A stretch of 64,000 nt of DNA from Mesonia sp008017825 (GCF_008017825.1 NZ_VRLS01000006.1:1-64000); one strand, 5' to 3'. Numbered from the stretch's first letter, positions 49,485 through 58,943 are shown. Notes: generated by a model not told the origin, from the letters alone. Numbers and translations: made by a program.

Positions 49485-51707
49485 ATGGCAGACCAACCCA
49501 AAATTATTTATACAAAAACTGATGAAGCTCCATTTTTAGCAACTCATTCTTTGTTACCAATCATAGAATCTTACACCAAATCTTCTGGAATTAACATTCA
49601 AACTAAAGACATTTCTTTAGCAGGAAGAATTTTAGCGGTTTTCCCTGAAGTACTTACTGAAGAACAAAAAGTTCCAGATGCTTTAGCTGAATTAGGTGAA
49701 TTAGCAAAAACTCCAGAAGCTAACATCATCAAATTACCAAATATTAGTGCTTCTATTCCACAATTAAAGGAAGCTATTAAAGAATTACAATCTCAAGGGT
49801 ATAATTTACCAGATTACCCAGCTGAAGCTTCAAATAAAGAAGAAGAAGTTATAAAGAAAAAATATGACAGTGTTAAAGGAAGTGCTGTCAACCCAGTATT
49901 AAGAGAAGGGAATTCAGATCGTAGAGCTCCAAAAGCGGTAAAAAACTACGCTAAGAAAAATCCTCACCGTATGGGAGAATGGAGTGCAGACTCAAAGTCT
50001 CACGTTGCCACTATGCAAAGCGGAGATTTTAAAGCTAATGAAAAATCGGTTACCATTAGTAAAGAAGGAGATGTAAAAATTCAGTTGGTTGGTACTGACG
50101 GAAACACTTCTGTATTAAAAGAAAAAACTCACGTACTAGCAGGAGAAGTAATAGACGGAACTTTTATGAGCAAGAAAGCACTTTTAAAGTTTTTAAAAGA
50201 GCAAATTGCAGAAGCTAAAGAACAAGGCGTACTTTTCTCTCTTCATATGAAAGCTACCATGATGAAGGTCTCTGATCCTATTATTTTTGGTCACGCGGTA
50301 GAAGCATTCTTCAGCGACGTTTTTGAAAAATATGCTACAGAATTAAAAGAAGCTGGAGCTGATGCTACTAGCGGACTGGGATCTGTATTAAATGCAATCA
50401 ACAATCTTCCCGAAGACAAGAAAAAAGCAATTGAAACAGATATTCAGAGAGATTTAGAAAATGGTCCCGATATGGCTATGGTTAATTCTGACAAAGGAAT
50501 TACCAACCTCCACGTACCAAGTGATGTAATTATTGATGCTTCTATGCCCGCGATGATTAGAACTTCTGGTCAAATGTGGAATAAAAACAACGAAACTCAA
50601 GACACAAAAGCAGTAATTCCTGATAGTAGTTACGCACCTTTATATGACGCAACGATTAAATTCTGTAAAAAGCATGGTGCTTTTGATCCTACCACTATGG
50701 GAACAGTTCCTAACGTTGGATTAATGGCTCAAAAAGCCGAAGAATATGGTTCTCATGATAAAACTTTTGAAATTCCTAGAGACGGGAAAGTTCAAGTAGT
50801 AGATACCGAGGGAACAGTACTTATAGAGCACACAGTTGAAACTGGAGATATCTGGAGAATGTGTCAAGTTAAAGATGCTCCAATCCAAGATTGGGTTAAG
50901 CTTGCTGTTAACCGAGCTAAAGATACCGGTTGGCCAGCTATTTTTTGGTTAGATCAAGAAAGAGCTCACGATGCTGAATTAATTAAAAAAGTAAACACCT
51001 ACTTAAAAGATCACGATACTGAAGGTTTAGACATACAAATCATGTCTACTGCAGATGCTACCACTTATACTTTAGAAAGAGTTAAGGCTGGAGAAAATAC
51101 AATATCAGTTACTGGTAATGTTTTACGTGATTATTTAACTGATCTTTTCCCTATTTTAGAATTAGGTACAAGTGCAAAAATGCTATCTATTGTTCCTCTA
51201 ATGAATGGCGGAGGTTTATTTGAAACTGGAGCTGGAGGTTCTGCTCCCAAACACGTTGAACAATTTACAGAAGAAGGTCATTTACGTTGGGATTCTTTAG
51301 GTGAATTTTTAGCGCTTGCAGTTTCTTTAGAGCACTTAGGTAAAAAATACAATAACACTAAAGCATTAATTTTAGCAGATGCACTTGATGAAGCTACAGA
51401 TAAGTTTTTAGACACCAATAAATCTCCATCTCGTAAAGTAAACGAATTAGATAATCGCGGTAGCCACTTTTATCTAGCGATGTACTGGGCAGAAGCTCTT
51501 GCTAATCAAGATAAAGACACAGATTTGAAAACTGAATTCTCTGAAATAGCCAAAGCTATGAAAGACAATGAAGAAAAGATTATATCTGAATTAAATGCAG
51601 CTCAAGGAAGCCCTGTAAATATTGAAGGATATTACAATCCTAATGAGACACTTGTTAATAAAGAAATGAGAGCTAGTGAAACTTTAAATAAGATTATCAA
51701 TAAATAA
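49485..51707 (+). CDS. icd: Isocitrate dehydrogenase, NADP-dependent, monomeric type
   Basis: The 740-residue protein is of the monomeric IDH type (about 740 residues), unrelated in length to the 400-residue homodimeric enzyme. It converts isocitrate to 2-oxoglutarate with NADP in the TCA cycle. Recognisable segments are IIYTKTDEAPFLATHSLLPI at the start, NPVLREGNSDRRAPKAVKNY, KATMMKVSDPIIFGHAVEAF and LGTSAKMLSIVPLMNGGGLFETGAGGSAP (in parts), with the substrate-binding residues clustered in the last. It is monocistronic, with a promoter box in front and a terminator after. Confidence 0.97.
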   Translation: MADQPKIIYTKTDEAPFLATHSLLPIIESYTKSSGINIQTKDISLAGRILAVFPEVLTEEQKVPDALAELGELAKTPEANIIKLPNISASIPQLKEAIKELQSQGYNLPDYPAEASNKEEEVIKKKYDSVKGSAVNPVLREGNSDRRAPKAVKNYAKKNPHRMGEWSADSKSHVATMQSGDFKANEKSVTISKEGDVKIQLVGTDGNTSVLKEKTHVLAGEVIDGTFMSKKALLKFLKEQIAEAKEQGVLFSLHMKATMMKVSDPIIFGHAVEAFFSDVFEKYATELKEAGADATSGLGSVLNAINNLPEDKKKAIETDIQRDLENGPDMAMVNSDKGITNLHVPSDVIIDASMPAMIRTSGQMWNKNNETQDTKAVIPDSSYAPLYDATIKFCKKHGAFDPTTMGTVPNVGLMAQKAEEYGSHDKTFEIPRDGKVQVVDTEGTVLIEHTVETGDIWRMCQVKDAPIQDWVKLAVNRAKDTGWPAIFWLDQERAHDAELIKKVNTYLKDHDTEGLDIQIMSTADATTYTLERVKAGENTISVTGNVLRDYLTDLFPILELGTSAKMLSIVPLMNGGGLFETGAGGSAPKHVEQFTEEGHLRWDSLGEFLALAVSLEHLGKKYNNTKALILADALDEATDKFLDTNKSPSRKVNELDNRGSHFYLAMYWAEALANQDKDTDLKTEFSEIAKAMKDNEEKIISELNAAQGSPVNIEGYYNPNETLVNKEMRASETLNKIINK

Positions 51708-51727
51708 GATTATCCTGTATTCTTAAT

Positions 51728-51759
51728 AAAAAGTCCGCAATTAACATTGCGGGCTTTTT
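51728..51759 (+). terminator. icd terminator
   Basis: Stem AAAAAG-CCGCAA / TTGCGG-CTTTTT with one mismatch and a 6-base loop. Confidence 0.85.
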
Positions 51760-51803
51760 ATTTTTAGACAGGCCGATAAAATATATTTAAATCAGGGAAA
51801 CAG

Positions 51804-51835
51804 AAAAAGCCTTCAAATAAATTTGAAGGCTTTTT
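51804..51835 (-). terminator. rpmE2 terminator
   Basis: Perfect 14-base stem AAAAAGCCTTCAAA / TTTGAAGGCTTTTT with a 4-base loop. It may also back up icd termination. Confidence 0.9.
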
Positions 51836-51857
51836 GTATATCAAAAAAAGTAAAGAA

Positions 51858-52109
51858 TTACTTCTTAAACTTAGCGTATTTGTTTTTGAACTTGTCAATA
51901 CGACCAGCTGAATCGATTAACTTCGTCTTACCAGTATAAAACGGGTGAGAAGTTCTAGAGATTTCTAACTTCACCAAAGGATATTCAGTTCCTTCTACGT
52001 CGATTGTTTCTTTTGTATTTACGGTAGACTTTGTTAAAAAAATCTCGTCGTTAGACATATCTTTAAAAGCTACAAGTCTATAATTTTCTGGATGGATTCC
52101 TTGTTTCAT
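51858..52109 (-). CDS. rpmE2: 50S ribosomal protein L31, type B
   Basis: The 83-residue protein is a type B L31: MKQGIHPENYRLVAFKDMSN, SRTSHPFYTGKTKLIDSAGRIDKF and a basic tail KNKYAKFKK (in parts). Type A L31 carries a CxxC zinc site; this protein has no cysteine at all. In species with both, the B form replaces the A form under zinc limitation. Whether this organism has a type A gene elsewhere is not visible. It has both elements of a Bacteroidota promoter upstream, with no Zur-like palindrome noticed. Confidence 0.97.
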   Translation of the reverse strand: MKQGIHPENYRLVAFKDMSNDEIFLTKSTVNTKETIDVEGTEYPLVKLEISRTSHPFYTGKTKLIDSAGRIDKFKNKYAKFKK

Positions 52110-52146
52110 CTTCTTAATCTTTAAATCTTATGATTTTTTCGAGGTG

Positions 52147-52176
52147 CAAATTTAAACAATTCTTAGAATAAAACAA
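52147..52176 (-). promoter_or_regulatory. rpmE2 promoter
   Basis: Minus-strand TAAATTTG at 52154-52147 and TTG at 52176-52174 with a 19-base spacer. Confidence 0.65.
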
Positions 52177-52238
52177 TCTTTTTCTAAAAATTATTCCTAC
52201 AAATATAAACTTTTCATCAAGACTATGTAACCTTTTTC

Positions 52239-52246
52239 TATATTTG
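52239..52246 (+). promoter_or_regulatory. Promoter -7 box for the DUF4199 gene
   Basis: TATATTTG, an exact TAnnTTTG match, 34 bases before the ATG. Confidence 0.55.
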
Positions 52247-52280
52247 TGTACTAACCAATCAGAAACTTAAAAGAACAATC

Positions 52281-52817
52281 ATGGAAGCTAATAACACAGT
52301 TAAGCCTATTGCAAGTAATTTGGGAGTAGTACTAGGTATTTCTCTAACATTATTCATTATTCTTATTTACGCATTTAATTTAGAACTTATTACAGAATGG
52401 TATATTGGAATTATTGAATTTTTAATAATTGTAATTTTAGGCGGCTATGCCTGTTCTAAAGCTAAAAAACATTTTACAGAACCTTTTACATTTAAAAATA
52501 GCTTCAGTGCTTTCTTTATAACTATCGCCATAGGCCTAGCTATTTATTCGTTGGTAAATTATATTCTTTTTAATTTTGTAGATCCAGAAGCAGCTAATTA
52601 CATTGTAGAAGTTTCTATTGAAAAAGTACGAGAAACTATGAGCAGTTTTGGGGGTACTGAAGAACAAATCAATCAAGTAGTTGCCGATATGCAAAATGAA
52701 AATCAATTTTCGCTTTCTAACCAAGCCATCGGTTTAGCTGTAAAACTTGTATTTTATTCGGTTATAGGTTTACTGGTTGCTCTTATTTTTAAAGAAAAAT
52801 CTAATCAAGTAGCATAA
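52281..52817 (+). CDS. DUF4199 membrane protein
   Basis: The 178-residue protein has four membrane helices and the DUF4199 layout: a short N-terminal stretch, two helices, a conserved FTFKNSFSAFFITIAIGLAIYS (shortened), a cytosolic or periplasmic loop with EKVRETMSSFGGTEEQINQV, and a last helix. The function is unknown. In Bacteroidota such proteins are frequently encoded next to a family 2 glycosyltransferase, as here, with 3 bases between the stop and the next ATG. Confidence 0.88.
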   Translation: MEANNTVKPIASNLGVVLGISLTLFIILIYAFNLELITEWYIGIIEFLIIVILGGYACSKAKKHFTEPFTFKNSFSAFFITIAIGLAIYSLVNYILFNFVDPEAANYIVEVSIEKVRETMSSFGGTEEQINQVVADMQNENQFSLSNQAIGLAVKLVFYSVIGLLVALIFKEKSNQVA

Positions 52818-52820
52818 AAT

Positions 52821-53774
52821 ATGCAAATTTCTATCGTTATTCCCCTTTTAAACGAGCAAGAATCTATTCCCGAGTTATACCGTTGGATTACTTCTGTAAT
52901 GAAAACCAACCAATATAGTTATGAGGTAATTTTTATAGATGATGGCAGTAGCGATAGTTCGTGGCAAGAAATTCAGAATATAGTTGCCAAAGATGAGCAT
53001 ATAAAAGCCATACAGTTTTTAAAAAATTACGGTAAATCACAAGCTTTACACGCAGGTTTTGAAATGGTTCAAGGAGAAGTGGTCATTACCATGGATGCCG
53101 ATTTACAAGACAACCCTGAAGAAATTCCAGAGTTGTTTGAGCTTATAAAAAATGAAAACTTCGATATTATCTCTGGCTGGAAAAAGAAACGTTATGACGA
53201 CGTTTTAACTAAAAACATTCCATCTAAACTATTTAATGCTGCTGCCAGAAAAGTTTCAGGCGTTAAACTACACGATTTTAACTGTGGCTTAAAAGCTTAT
53301 AAAAAAGAGGTTGTAAAAAATATCGATGTGTACGGGGAAATGCATCGGTATATTCCGCTTTTAGCGAAAAATGCAGGTTTCTCTAAAATTGATGAAAAAG
53401 TAGTTAAACACCAAGCTAGAAAATATGGCTCTACAAAATTCGGAGCCGAACGTTTTGTCCATGGTTTTCTAGATCTTATCTCTATTTGGTTTTTATCAAA
53501 ATTTGGAAAAAGACCCATGCATTTATTTGGAGCTTGGGGAGTAATTATGTTTGCTATTGGCTTTATAACCGCTATTTGGGTAGGCGCATCTAAGCTTTAT
53601 AAACTCTGGCATCATATTCCAGATATTTTAGTTACTCAAAATCCTTGGTTCTATATCGCGCTAACGGTGATGGTTTTAGGAACATTACTTTTTATTGCTG
53701 GATTTCTTGGAGAACTTATCTTACGAACACAAAAAAATCCACAACGTTACAAAATCAGTAAAATACTTAAATAA
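52821..53774 (+). CDS. Family 2 glycosyltransferase (DPM1/GtrB-like)
   Basis: The 317-residue protein has a GT-A domain (about 1-230) and two C-terminal membrane helices (about 233-258 and 275-298). The start ISIVIPLLNEQESIPELY, the metal-binding VITMDADLQDNPEEIPEL and the GT2 loop HDFNCGLKAYKKEV are clear. Relatives transfer mannose, glucose or aminoarabinose to polyprenyl phosphate. It would make a lipid-linked sugar for envelope decoration. It is coupled to the DUF4199 gene upstream and ends 53 bases before the mutase gene, which has its own promoter. Confidence 0.9.
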   Translation: MQISIVIPLLNEQESIPELYRWITSVMKTNQYSYEVIFIDDGSSDSSWQEIQNIVAKDEHIKAIQFLKNYGKSQALHAGFEMVQGEVVITMDADLQDNPEEIPELFELIKNENFDIISGWKKKRYDDVLTKNIPSKLFNAAARKVSGVKLHDFNCGLKAYKKEVVKNIDVYGEMHRYIPLLAKNAGFSKIDEKVVKHQARKYGSTKFGAERFVHGFLDLISIWFLSKFGKRPMHLFGAWGVIMFAIGFITAIWVGASKLYKLWHHIPDILVTQNPWFYIALTVMVLGTLLFIAGFLGELILRTQKNPQRYKISKILK

Positions 53775-53797
53775 GTACTCGCTTCAGTAATATTCTT

Positions 53798-53805
53798 TAC
53801 TTTTG
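53798..53805 (+). promoter_or_regulatory. Promoter -7 box for the phosphohexomutase operon
   Basis: TACTTTTG, an exact TAnnTTTG match, 22 bases before the ATG. Confidence 0.6.
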
Positions 53806-53827
53806 CACTCTATAATTATCTAATCTT

Positions 53828-55540
53828 ATGGAAGAAATACTATCTAAAGCCAAAAATTGGTTATCAGACACTTTTGATACCCACACAAGACAGCAAACTC
53901 AACATCTAATAGAAAATGATGCAACAGAATTAAAAGATAGCTTCTATAAAAACTTAGCTTTTGGTACAGGTGGCATGCGCGGTATAATGGGTGTAGGTAC
54001 CAATAGGATTAACAAATACACCTTAGGAAAAAACACTCAAGGGATTTCTAGTTACCTTAAAAAACAATTCCCTAACGAACAACTACAAGTAGCGATTGCT
54101 TACGATTGTAGACACAATAGTAAAGAATTGGCACAAATCGTAGCAAATGTGTTTTCGGCTAACGGTATTAAAGTCTTTTTATTTTCAGACCTAAGACCTA
54201 CACCAGAGCTTTCTTTTGCTGTAAAACATCTTAATTGCCAATGCGGTATTGTACTTACCGCTAGCCACAATCCGCCCGAGTATAATGGCTACAAAGTGTA
54301 TTGGAAAGACGGCGGACAGCTAGTTCCTCCCCAGGACGGAGAAATTATTCAGGAGATTGAAAATTTAGAATATCAACACATAAATTTTGAAGCCAAAAAA
54401 GAACTCATTCAGTTTATTGATAAAGATGTAGATGAAGCATTTATTTCAGCATCGATAAAAAATGGTAGTTTTAACGCTTCCGCGGAAGCAAAATCGGCAT
54501 TAAAAATTGTTTTCACTTCCCTTCACGGGACTTCTATAACCTTAATTCCAGAAGTATTAAAACGTGCAGGTTATACCAATGTAAAAGTAGTTGAAGAACA
54601 AGCCGAACCAAACGGAGACTTCCCAACGGTAAAATCTCCTAACCCTGAAGAGCCCGAAGCTTTAAAAATGGCCTTAGAGTTAGCCGATAAGGAACAAGCT
54701 GACATTGTTATTGGTACAGATCCCGACAGTGATAGATTAGGTATCGCTGTAAGAAACCAAGAAGGCAAAATGATTTTACTTAACGGAAATCAAGCGATGG
54801 TTTTAATGACCGATTTTCTATTAAAAGAACAAAAGAAGAAAGGTTTTAATGATGGAGATTTTATAGCTTCTACCATTGTTTCTACTCCAATGATGCTGCA
54901 ACTTGCCCAACATTATGGCGTTGAATGTAAATTAGGATTAACTGGTTTTAAGTGGATTGCTAAAATGATAAAAGATTTCCCTAACCAAGATTTTATTGGC
55001 GGCGGGGAAGAGAGTTTTGGTTTTATGGTAGGCGATTTTGTACGAGATAAAGATGCGGTTACCTCTACCCTACTTATTTGTGAAATTGCAGCTGAAGCTA
55101 AAAGCAATAATAGCTCGGTTTATGAACAGCTGTTGCAATTATATAAAACACACGGTGTTTACCAAGAACGACTTATTTCTTTAGTTAAAAAAGGAATTGA
55201 AGGCGCTCAAGAAATTGAGGAAATGCTTAAAAAGCTTCGAGCAGAAACTCCTACTCATTTTGGTGAGGTTGCTGTAAAAAGAGTTGAAGATTATCAAATC
55301 TCTGAGGCGCAAGAATTACTAACCAATGAGAAAACAATCTTAGAGATTCCAAAATCTAACGTTCTTATTTATCACTTAGAAGACGGCACTCAGATTGCCG
55401 CTAGACCAAGTGGTACAGAACCTAAGATAAAATTTTATGTTAGCGCAAACGCTAAATTAGAAGATCTACAAGATTACGATAAGGTGAAAAGCGAGTTAGA
55501 TCAAAAAATAGATGCCGCTTTATCTTATTTCAATTTTTAA
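53828..55540 (+). CDS. Phospho-sugar mutase (phosphoglucomutase/phosphomannomutase)
   Basis: The 570-residue enzyme of the alpha-D-phosphohexomutase superfamily interconverts 1- and 6-phosphates of hexoses. The four domains are marked by the phosphoserine loop VLTASHNPPEYNGYKV, the metal loop GTDPDSDRLGIAV, the sugar loop GGGEESFGFMVGD and the phosphate loop AARPSGTEPKIKFYV. Length and the start FGTGGMRGIMGVGTNR fit the PGM/PMM group of Firmicutes and Bacteroidota. It supplies sugar phosphates for glycans and storage. It begins a five-gene run of tightly spaced genes with an ABC exporter and an ECF sigma module. Confidence 0.95.
   Translation: MEEILSKAKNWLSDTFDTHTRQQTQHLIENDATELKDSFYKNLAFGTGGMRGIMGVGTNRINKYTLGKNTQGISSYLKKQFPNEQLQVAIAYDCRHNSKELAQIVANVFSANGIKVFLFSDLRPTPELSFAVKHLNCQCGIVLTASHNPPEYNGYKVYWKDGGQLVPPQDGEIIQEIENLEYQHINFEAKKELIQFIDKDVDEAFISASIKNGSFNASAEAKSALKIVFTSLHGTSITLIPEVLKRAGYTNVKVVEEQAEPNGDFPTVKSPNPEEPEALKMALELADKEQADIVIGTDPDSDRLGIAVRNQEGKMILLNGNQAMVLMTDFLLKEQKKKGFNDGDFIASTIVSTPMMLQLAQHYGVECKLGLTGFKWIAKMIKDFPNQDFIGGGEESFGFMVGDFVRDKDAVTSTLLICEIAAEAKSNNSSVYEQLLQLYKTHGVYQERLISLVKKGIEGAQEIEEMLKKLRAETPTHFGEVAVKRVEDYQISEAQELLTNEKTILEIPKSNVLIYHLEDGTQIAARPSGTEPKIKFYVSANAKLEDLQDYDKVKSELDQKIDAALSYFNF
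54476..54489. repeat. GC-rich palindrome, copy 3
   Basis: Perfect 14-base palindrome GCTTCCGCGGAAGC inside the mutase gene, identical to copy 1 at 12377-12390. Confidence 0.8.
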
Positions 55541-55552
55541 CAAAATTATTTA

Positions 55553-57382
55553 ATGAGTTATTTTAAAAAAGTACTTCAGTTTGCCAAGCCCTACAAGCGC
55601 TACGCTATCCTGAATATTATTTGTAATATTTTTTACGCTCTTTTTAGCACCTTATCATTTTTGGCATTTATCCCAATGTTACAAGTACTTTTTCAAGAAG
55701 AAGATCCTATTCTTGAAAAACCTGTTTGGGATGGAAACATAGCAGGAATGAAAAGTTTTGCTGGAGATTATGCCAATTTTTTCTTAAACCAAAGAGTCGA
55801 AGAACACGGACAAATATCTGCACTAATCAGTATCTGTATTTTAGTCATTATCCTTTTCTTTTTAAAGAACTTTTTCAACTATATGGCAATGTTTTTTATT
55901 GCATCTTTGAGAAATGGAATGCTAAAAGACATAAGAAATAAGATTTATGAAAAAATAACAGAGCTTCCTATTTCTTTCTTTTCTGAAAAGAAAAAAGGAG
56001 ATGTCATTTCAAGAATTACAAGTGATGTGCAAGAAATACAATCTTCTTTTTTAAGTATGTTAGAAATGTTTATTAAAGAACCCCTAACACTCATTTTTAC
56101 GCTTATTTTTATGCTATTAATCAGCGTTAAGCTTACCATTTTTGTGTTGGTGTTTTTACCGTTATCTGGACTTTTAATCTCTAGTATCGGGAAAAAATTA
56201 AAATCTAAATCGAATAAAGCTCAGCAAGAAAATGCTAATTTTCTTTCTATTGTAGAAGAAACTCTATCTAGTTTAAAGATTATTAAGGGGTTTAATGCAG
56301 AGAGAAAGTTTAGAAATAAATTTGAAGAAAGTACAGGAAGGTTAAACATCATACTAAACTCTTTATTACATCGTCAAAATTTAGCTTCACCTATGAGTGA
56401 ATTTTTAGGTGTTTTAGTGATTACTATTATTTTATGGTTCGGAGGGAACATGGTTTTAATTGATGAAACTATGGACGCTTCAACATTTATAGGATTCTTA
56501 GTTCTAACCTACAATATTTTAACTCCAGCGAAAGCAATTTCAAAAGCTACTTATAGTATACAAAAAGGAAATGCTAGTGCAGAACGTATTCATCATATCA
56601 TAGAAACAGAAACTACTGTAAAAGAACACGTTCAAGCGATTAATAAAGAAGATTTTGAAAAAGAGATCACTATCAAGAATATCTCATTTGGTTATGAAGA
56701 AGAATATGTTCTTAAAGATTTTTCTTTAAATGTAAAAAAAGGAGAAACCGTTGCTTTAGTGGGACAATCTGGTAGTGGTAAATCTACTATTGCTAATTTA
56801 GTGACTCGTTTTTACGATGTAAATGAAGGAAGCATACAAGTGGACGGTGTAGACATAAAAGATCTTTCTAAAGCATCTCTACGTAACTTAACAGGCTTAG
56901 TTACTCAAGATTCTATCCTTTTTAATGATACTGTTAGAAACAATATTGCATTAGGTAAAGACAATGCCACCGAAGAAGAAATTATCGATGCATTAAAAAT
57001 TGCCAATGCTTGGGAGTTTGTTTCAGAGTTGCCGAATGGTTTAGATACCAATGTGGGTGATGGCGGAGGAAAACTAAGTGGTGGACAGCAACAACGTCTA
57101 TCAATCGCTCGAGCCGTACTTAAAAATCCGCCGATAATGATTTTGGACGAAGCAACTTCTGCCTTAGATACTGAAAGTGAGCAGTTGGTACAGAAAGCTT
57201 TAGAAAACATGATGAAGAATAGAACTTCTATTGTTATTGCTCACCGACTTTCTACCATTCAAAACGCAGATCATATTGTAGTAATGAGAAAAGGTAAAAT
57301 CATAGAGCAAGGAAAACATCATGAACTTTTAGCACTCAATGGTGCGTATAAAGGTTTAGTTGATATGCAGTCTTTAGAATAA
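55553..57382 (+). CDS. MsbA-like ABC exporter (fused permease/ATPase)
   Basis: The 609-residue half transporter has six membrane helices (about 15-340) followed by an ABC ATPase. Walker A is GQSGSGKSTIANL, the signature LSGGQQQRLSIARAV, Walker B PIMILDEATSALDTES and the switch region VIAHRLSTIQNADHIVV. It works as a homodimer. MsbA-type exporters flip lipid A or other lipids, but drugs and peptides are equally possible. It lies 12 bases after the mutase gene and 10 bases before the ECF sigma gene, so one operon may contain all. Confidence 0.93.
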   Translation: MSYFKKVLQFAKPYKRYAILNIICNIFYALFSTLSFLAFIPMLQVLFQEEDPILEKPVWDGNIAGMKSFAGDYANFFLNQRVEEHGQISALISICILVIILFFLKNFFNYMAMFFIASLRNGMLKDIRNKIYEKITELPISFFSEKKKGDVISRITSDVQEIQSSFLSMLEMFIKEPLTLIFTLIFMLLISVKLTIFVLVFLPLSGLLISSIGKKLKSKSNKAQQENANFLSIVEETLSSLKIIKGFNAERKFRNKFEESTGRLNIILNSLLHRQNLASPMSEFLGVLVITIILWFGGNMVLIDETMDASTFIGFLVLTYNILTPAKAISKATYSIQKGNASAERIHHIIETETTVKEHVQAINKEDFEKEITIKNISFGYEEEYVLKDFSLNVKKGETVALVGQSGSGKSTIANLVTRFYDVNEGSIQVDGVDIKDLSKASLRNLTGLVTQDSILFNDTVRNNIALGKDNATEEEIIDALKIANAWEFVSELPNGLDTNVGDGGGKLSGGQQQRLSIARAVLKNPPIMILDEATSALDTESEQLVQKALENMMKNRTSIVIAHRLSTIQNADHIVVMRKGKIIEQGKHHELLALNGAYKGLVDMQSLE

Positions 57383-57392
57383 GTGACTTTAT

Positions 57393-57956
57393 ATGCTTAC
57401 AGATAAAGAGAAAGAAATTGTAAAAAAACTGAAGGAGAATAAAAATCCTGACGCTGCTTTTCAAGAACTTGTAAATTTATACAAGGAGCCTCTTTATTGG
57501 CATATTAGAAATATGCTAAAAGACCATGAAGATACTCACGACGTACTTCAAAATACATTTATAAAGGTCTTTAAATATATTAAAAACTTTAAAGAAGAAA
57601 GTAAATTATACAGTTGGATGTATCGTATTGCTACCAATGAATCTATTACCTTCTTAAATAAAAAAGCTAAAAAGCTAAATATTTCTAATCAAGAATTACA
57701 AGATCACCTTCTCAACAATTTAGAAAGCGATACCTATTTTGAAGGTAATAAAATACAGCTCGCTCTGCAAAAAGCTATTGCTCAACTACCAGAAAAGCAA
57801 AAGCAAGTCTTTAATATGAAGTATTTTCAAGATTTGAAATATAAAGAGATTGCAGAGATTCTAGAGATAAGTGAAGGTGCTTTAAAATCTAATTATCATC
57901 ATGCTGTAAAAAAAATTAAAAATTTTTTAGATCAAGATCAAACCTTAATAGATTAA
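57393..57956 (+). CDS. ECF-family RNA polymerase sigma factor (second module)
   Basis: The 187-residue sigma factor shows region 2 (about 28-95, with DTHDVLQNTFIKVFKYIKNF and LYSWMYRIATNESITFLNKK) and region 4 (about 125-180, LPEKQKQVFNMKYFQDLKYKE then EILEISEGALKSNYHHAVKK). It is followed within 20 bases by a membrane protein with a duplicated N-terminal motif and a sensor-like gene, an arrangement typical of ECF regulation in Bacteroidota. Its inducing signal and regulon are unknown. Confidence 0.94.
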   Translation: MLTDKEKEIVKKLKENKNPDAAFQELVNLYKEPLYWHIRNMLKDHEDTHDVLQNTFIKVFKYIKNFKEESKLYSWMYRIATNESITFLNKKAKKLNISNQELQDHLLNNLESDTYFEGNKIQLALQKAIAQLPEKQKQVFNMKYFQDLKYKEIAEILEISEGALKSNYHHAVKKIKNFLDQDQTLID

Positions 57957-57974
57957 AAGAGTCTAAATTAGAGA

Positions 57975-58487
57975 ATGAGCAAAAAGAAGCACATATTAAA
58001 ACATAAAACAGGATTTAAAACTCCAGAAAATTACTTTGAAGATTTTCAAGTGAATATGCCCTCATTCAGTGAAGAGATAGAGATTGAAAACAAAAGTATA
58101 GATTCAGGGTTTAAAGTTCCGCAAAATTATTTTGAAAACTTTAAAGTAGAATTACCTCAAGAAAACAAGAAAGGAAAAGTTATTTTGTTATTTAGCGTTA
58201 AGACTATTTCTAAAGTATCAGCCATTGCTGCCATTTTCCTTATCGGATTTTTTGTTTTTAAAAATCAATTCTCTTTCAATCAATTTTCAAACGAAGAAGA
58301 TATAAATCCTATTGCTTTAGAAGAACAATTAGAGAAAGATTTTTTTAATATTGAATTTAGAGATTTTGAGGTCTCCCTTAACGGAAATAATACCGTAGAT
58401 GAAAAAGAACTGAAAAGTATAGATGAAGATGCTATCTTAGATTACCTTTCAGAAAATGCAGAACTAATTACATTAATTGAAGAATGA
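57975..58487 (+). CDS. Putative anti-sigma protein with duplicated N-terminal motif
   Basis: The 170-residue protein has a cytosolic N-terminus (1-75), one membrane helix (about 78-95) and a periplasmic acidic tail. Two copies of one motif stand out in the cytosolic part: GFKTPENYFEDFQVNMP at residues 13-29 and GFKVPQNYFENFKVELP at 45-61, 32 residues apart. They match at 10 of 17 positions, with most changes conservative. They are placed where a sigma-binding region is expected. The gene lies 18 bases after the ECF sigma gene and overlaps the next gene by 4 bases. No zinc-finger anti-sigma motif is present. Confidence 0.75.
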   Translation: MSKKKHILKHKTGFKTPENYFEDFQVNMPSFSEEIEIENKSIDSGFKVPQNYFENFKVELPQENKKGKVILLFSVKTISKVSAIAAIFLIGFFVFKNQFSFNQFSNEEDINPIALEEQLEKDFFNIEFRDFEVSLNGNNTVDEKELKSIDEDAILDYLSENAELITLIEE

Positions 58488-58912
58488 AAAAAATAATATA
58501 CATCGCATTTATTTTTCTTTTTTCGTCTCAGCTTATTTCAGCACAAGATAATGATGACGAAAAAATTAAAGCGCTTAAAATATCGCACATTACTAAGGCA
58601 CTAGATCTTTCTCAAAAAGAAGCAGAGAGCTTTTGGCCTATTTACAATCAGTTTGAGGAAAAAACCGATAAGCTCTATGAAGCAAAATGGTGTGATGTAA
58701 AAAACGGAATTGATTTAATTGAAGAAATAGATGAAGCAACAGCTAAAACTTTAATTGAGCAATACGTAAGCCTTAAAAAAGAAAGTGCAGACCTTAAAGG
58801 AGAGTTTGTTGAAAAATTACATCAAGTAATATCTTATAAAAAAATATTGATGTTAAAAAAGGCAGAGAGGGATTTTCATAGAATTCTTCTAGAACAATAT
58901 AAAAAGGATTAA
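58484..58912 (+). CDS. Sensor-like periplasmic helical protein (ECF module)
   Basis: The 142-residue protein has a signal peptide (1-20, ending ISAQ) and an all-helical mature part with DLSQKEAESFWPIYNQFEEKTDKLY and ALIEQYVSLKKESADLKGEF-like segments. This layout (FWPIYNQ pattern, amphipathic hairpin) resembles the Spy/CpxP-type periplasmic proteins, which in Flavobacteria are often annotated sensor of ECF sigma factor. It overlaps the preceding gene by 4 bases (ATGA). It would be the periplasmic output or sensing part of the module. Confidence 0.8.
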   Translation: MKKIIYIAFIFLFSSQLISAQDNDDEKIKALKISHITKALDLSQKEAESFWPIYNQFEEKTDKLYEAKWCDVKNGIDLIEEIDEATAKTLIEQYVSLKKESADLKGEFVEKLHQVISYKKILMLKKAERDFHRILLEQYKKD

Positions 58913-58943
58913 AGATTCATAATTTTTGGTTAGTGTTAATTCG

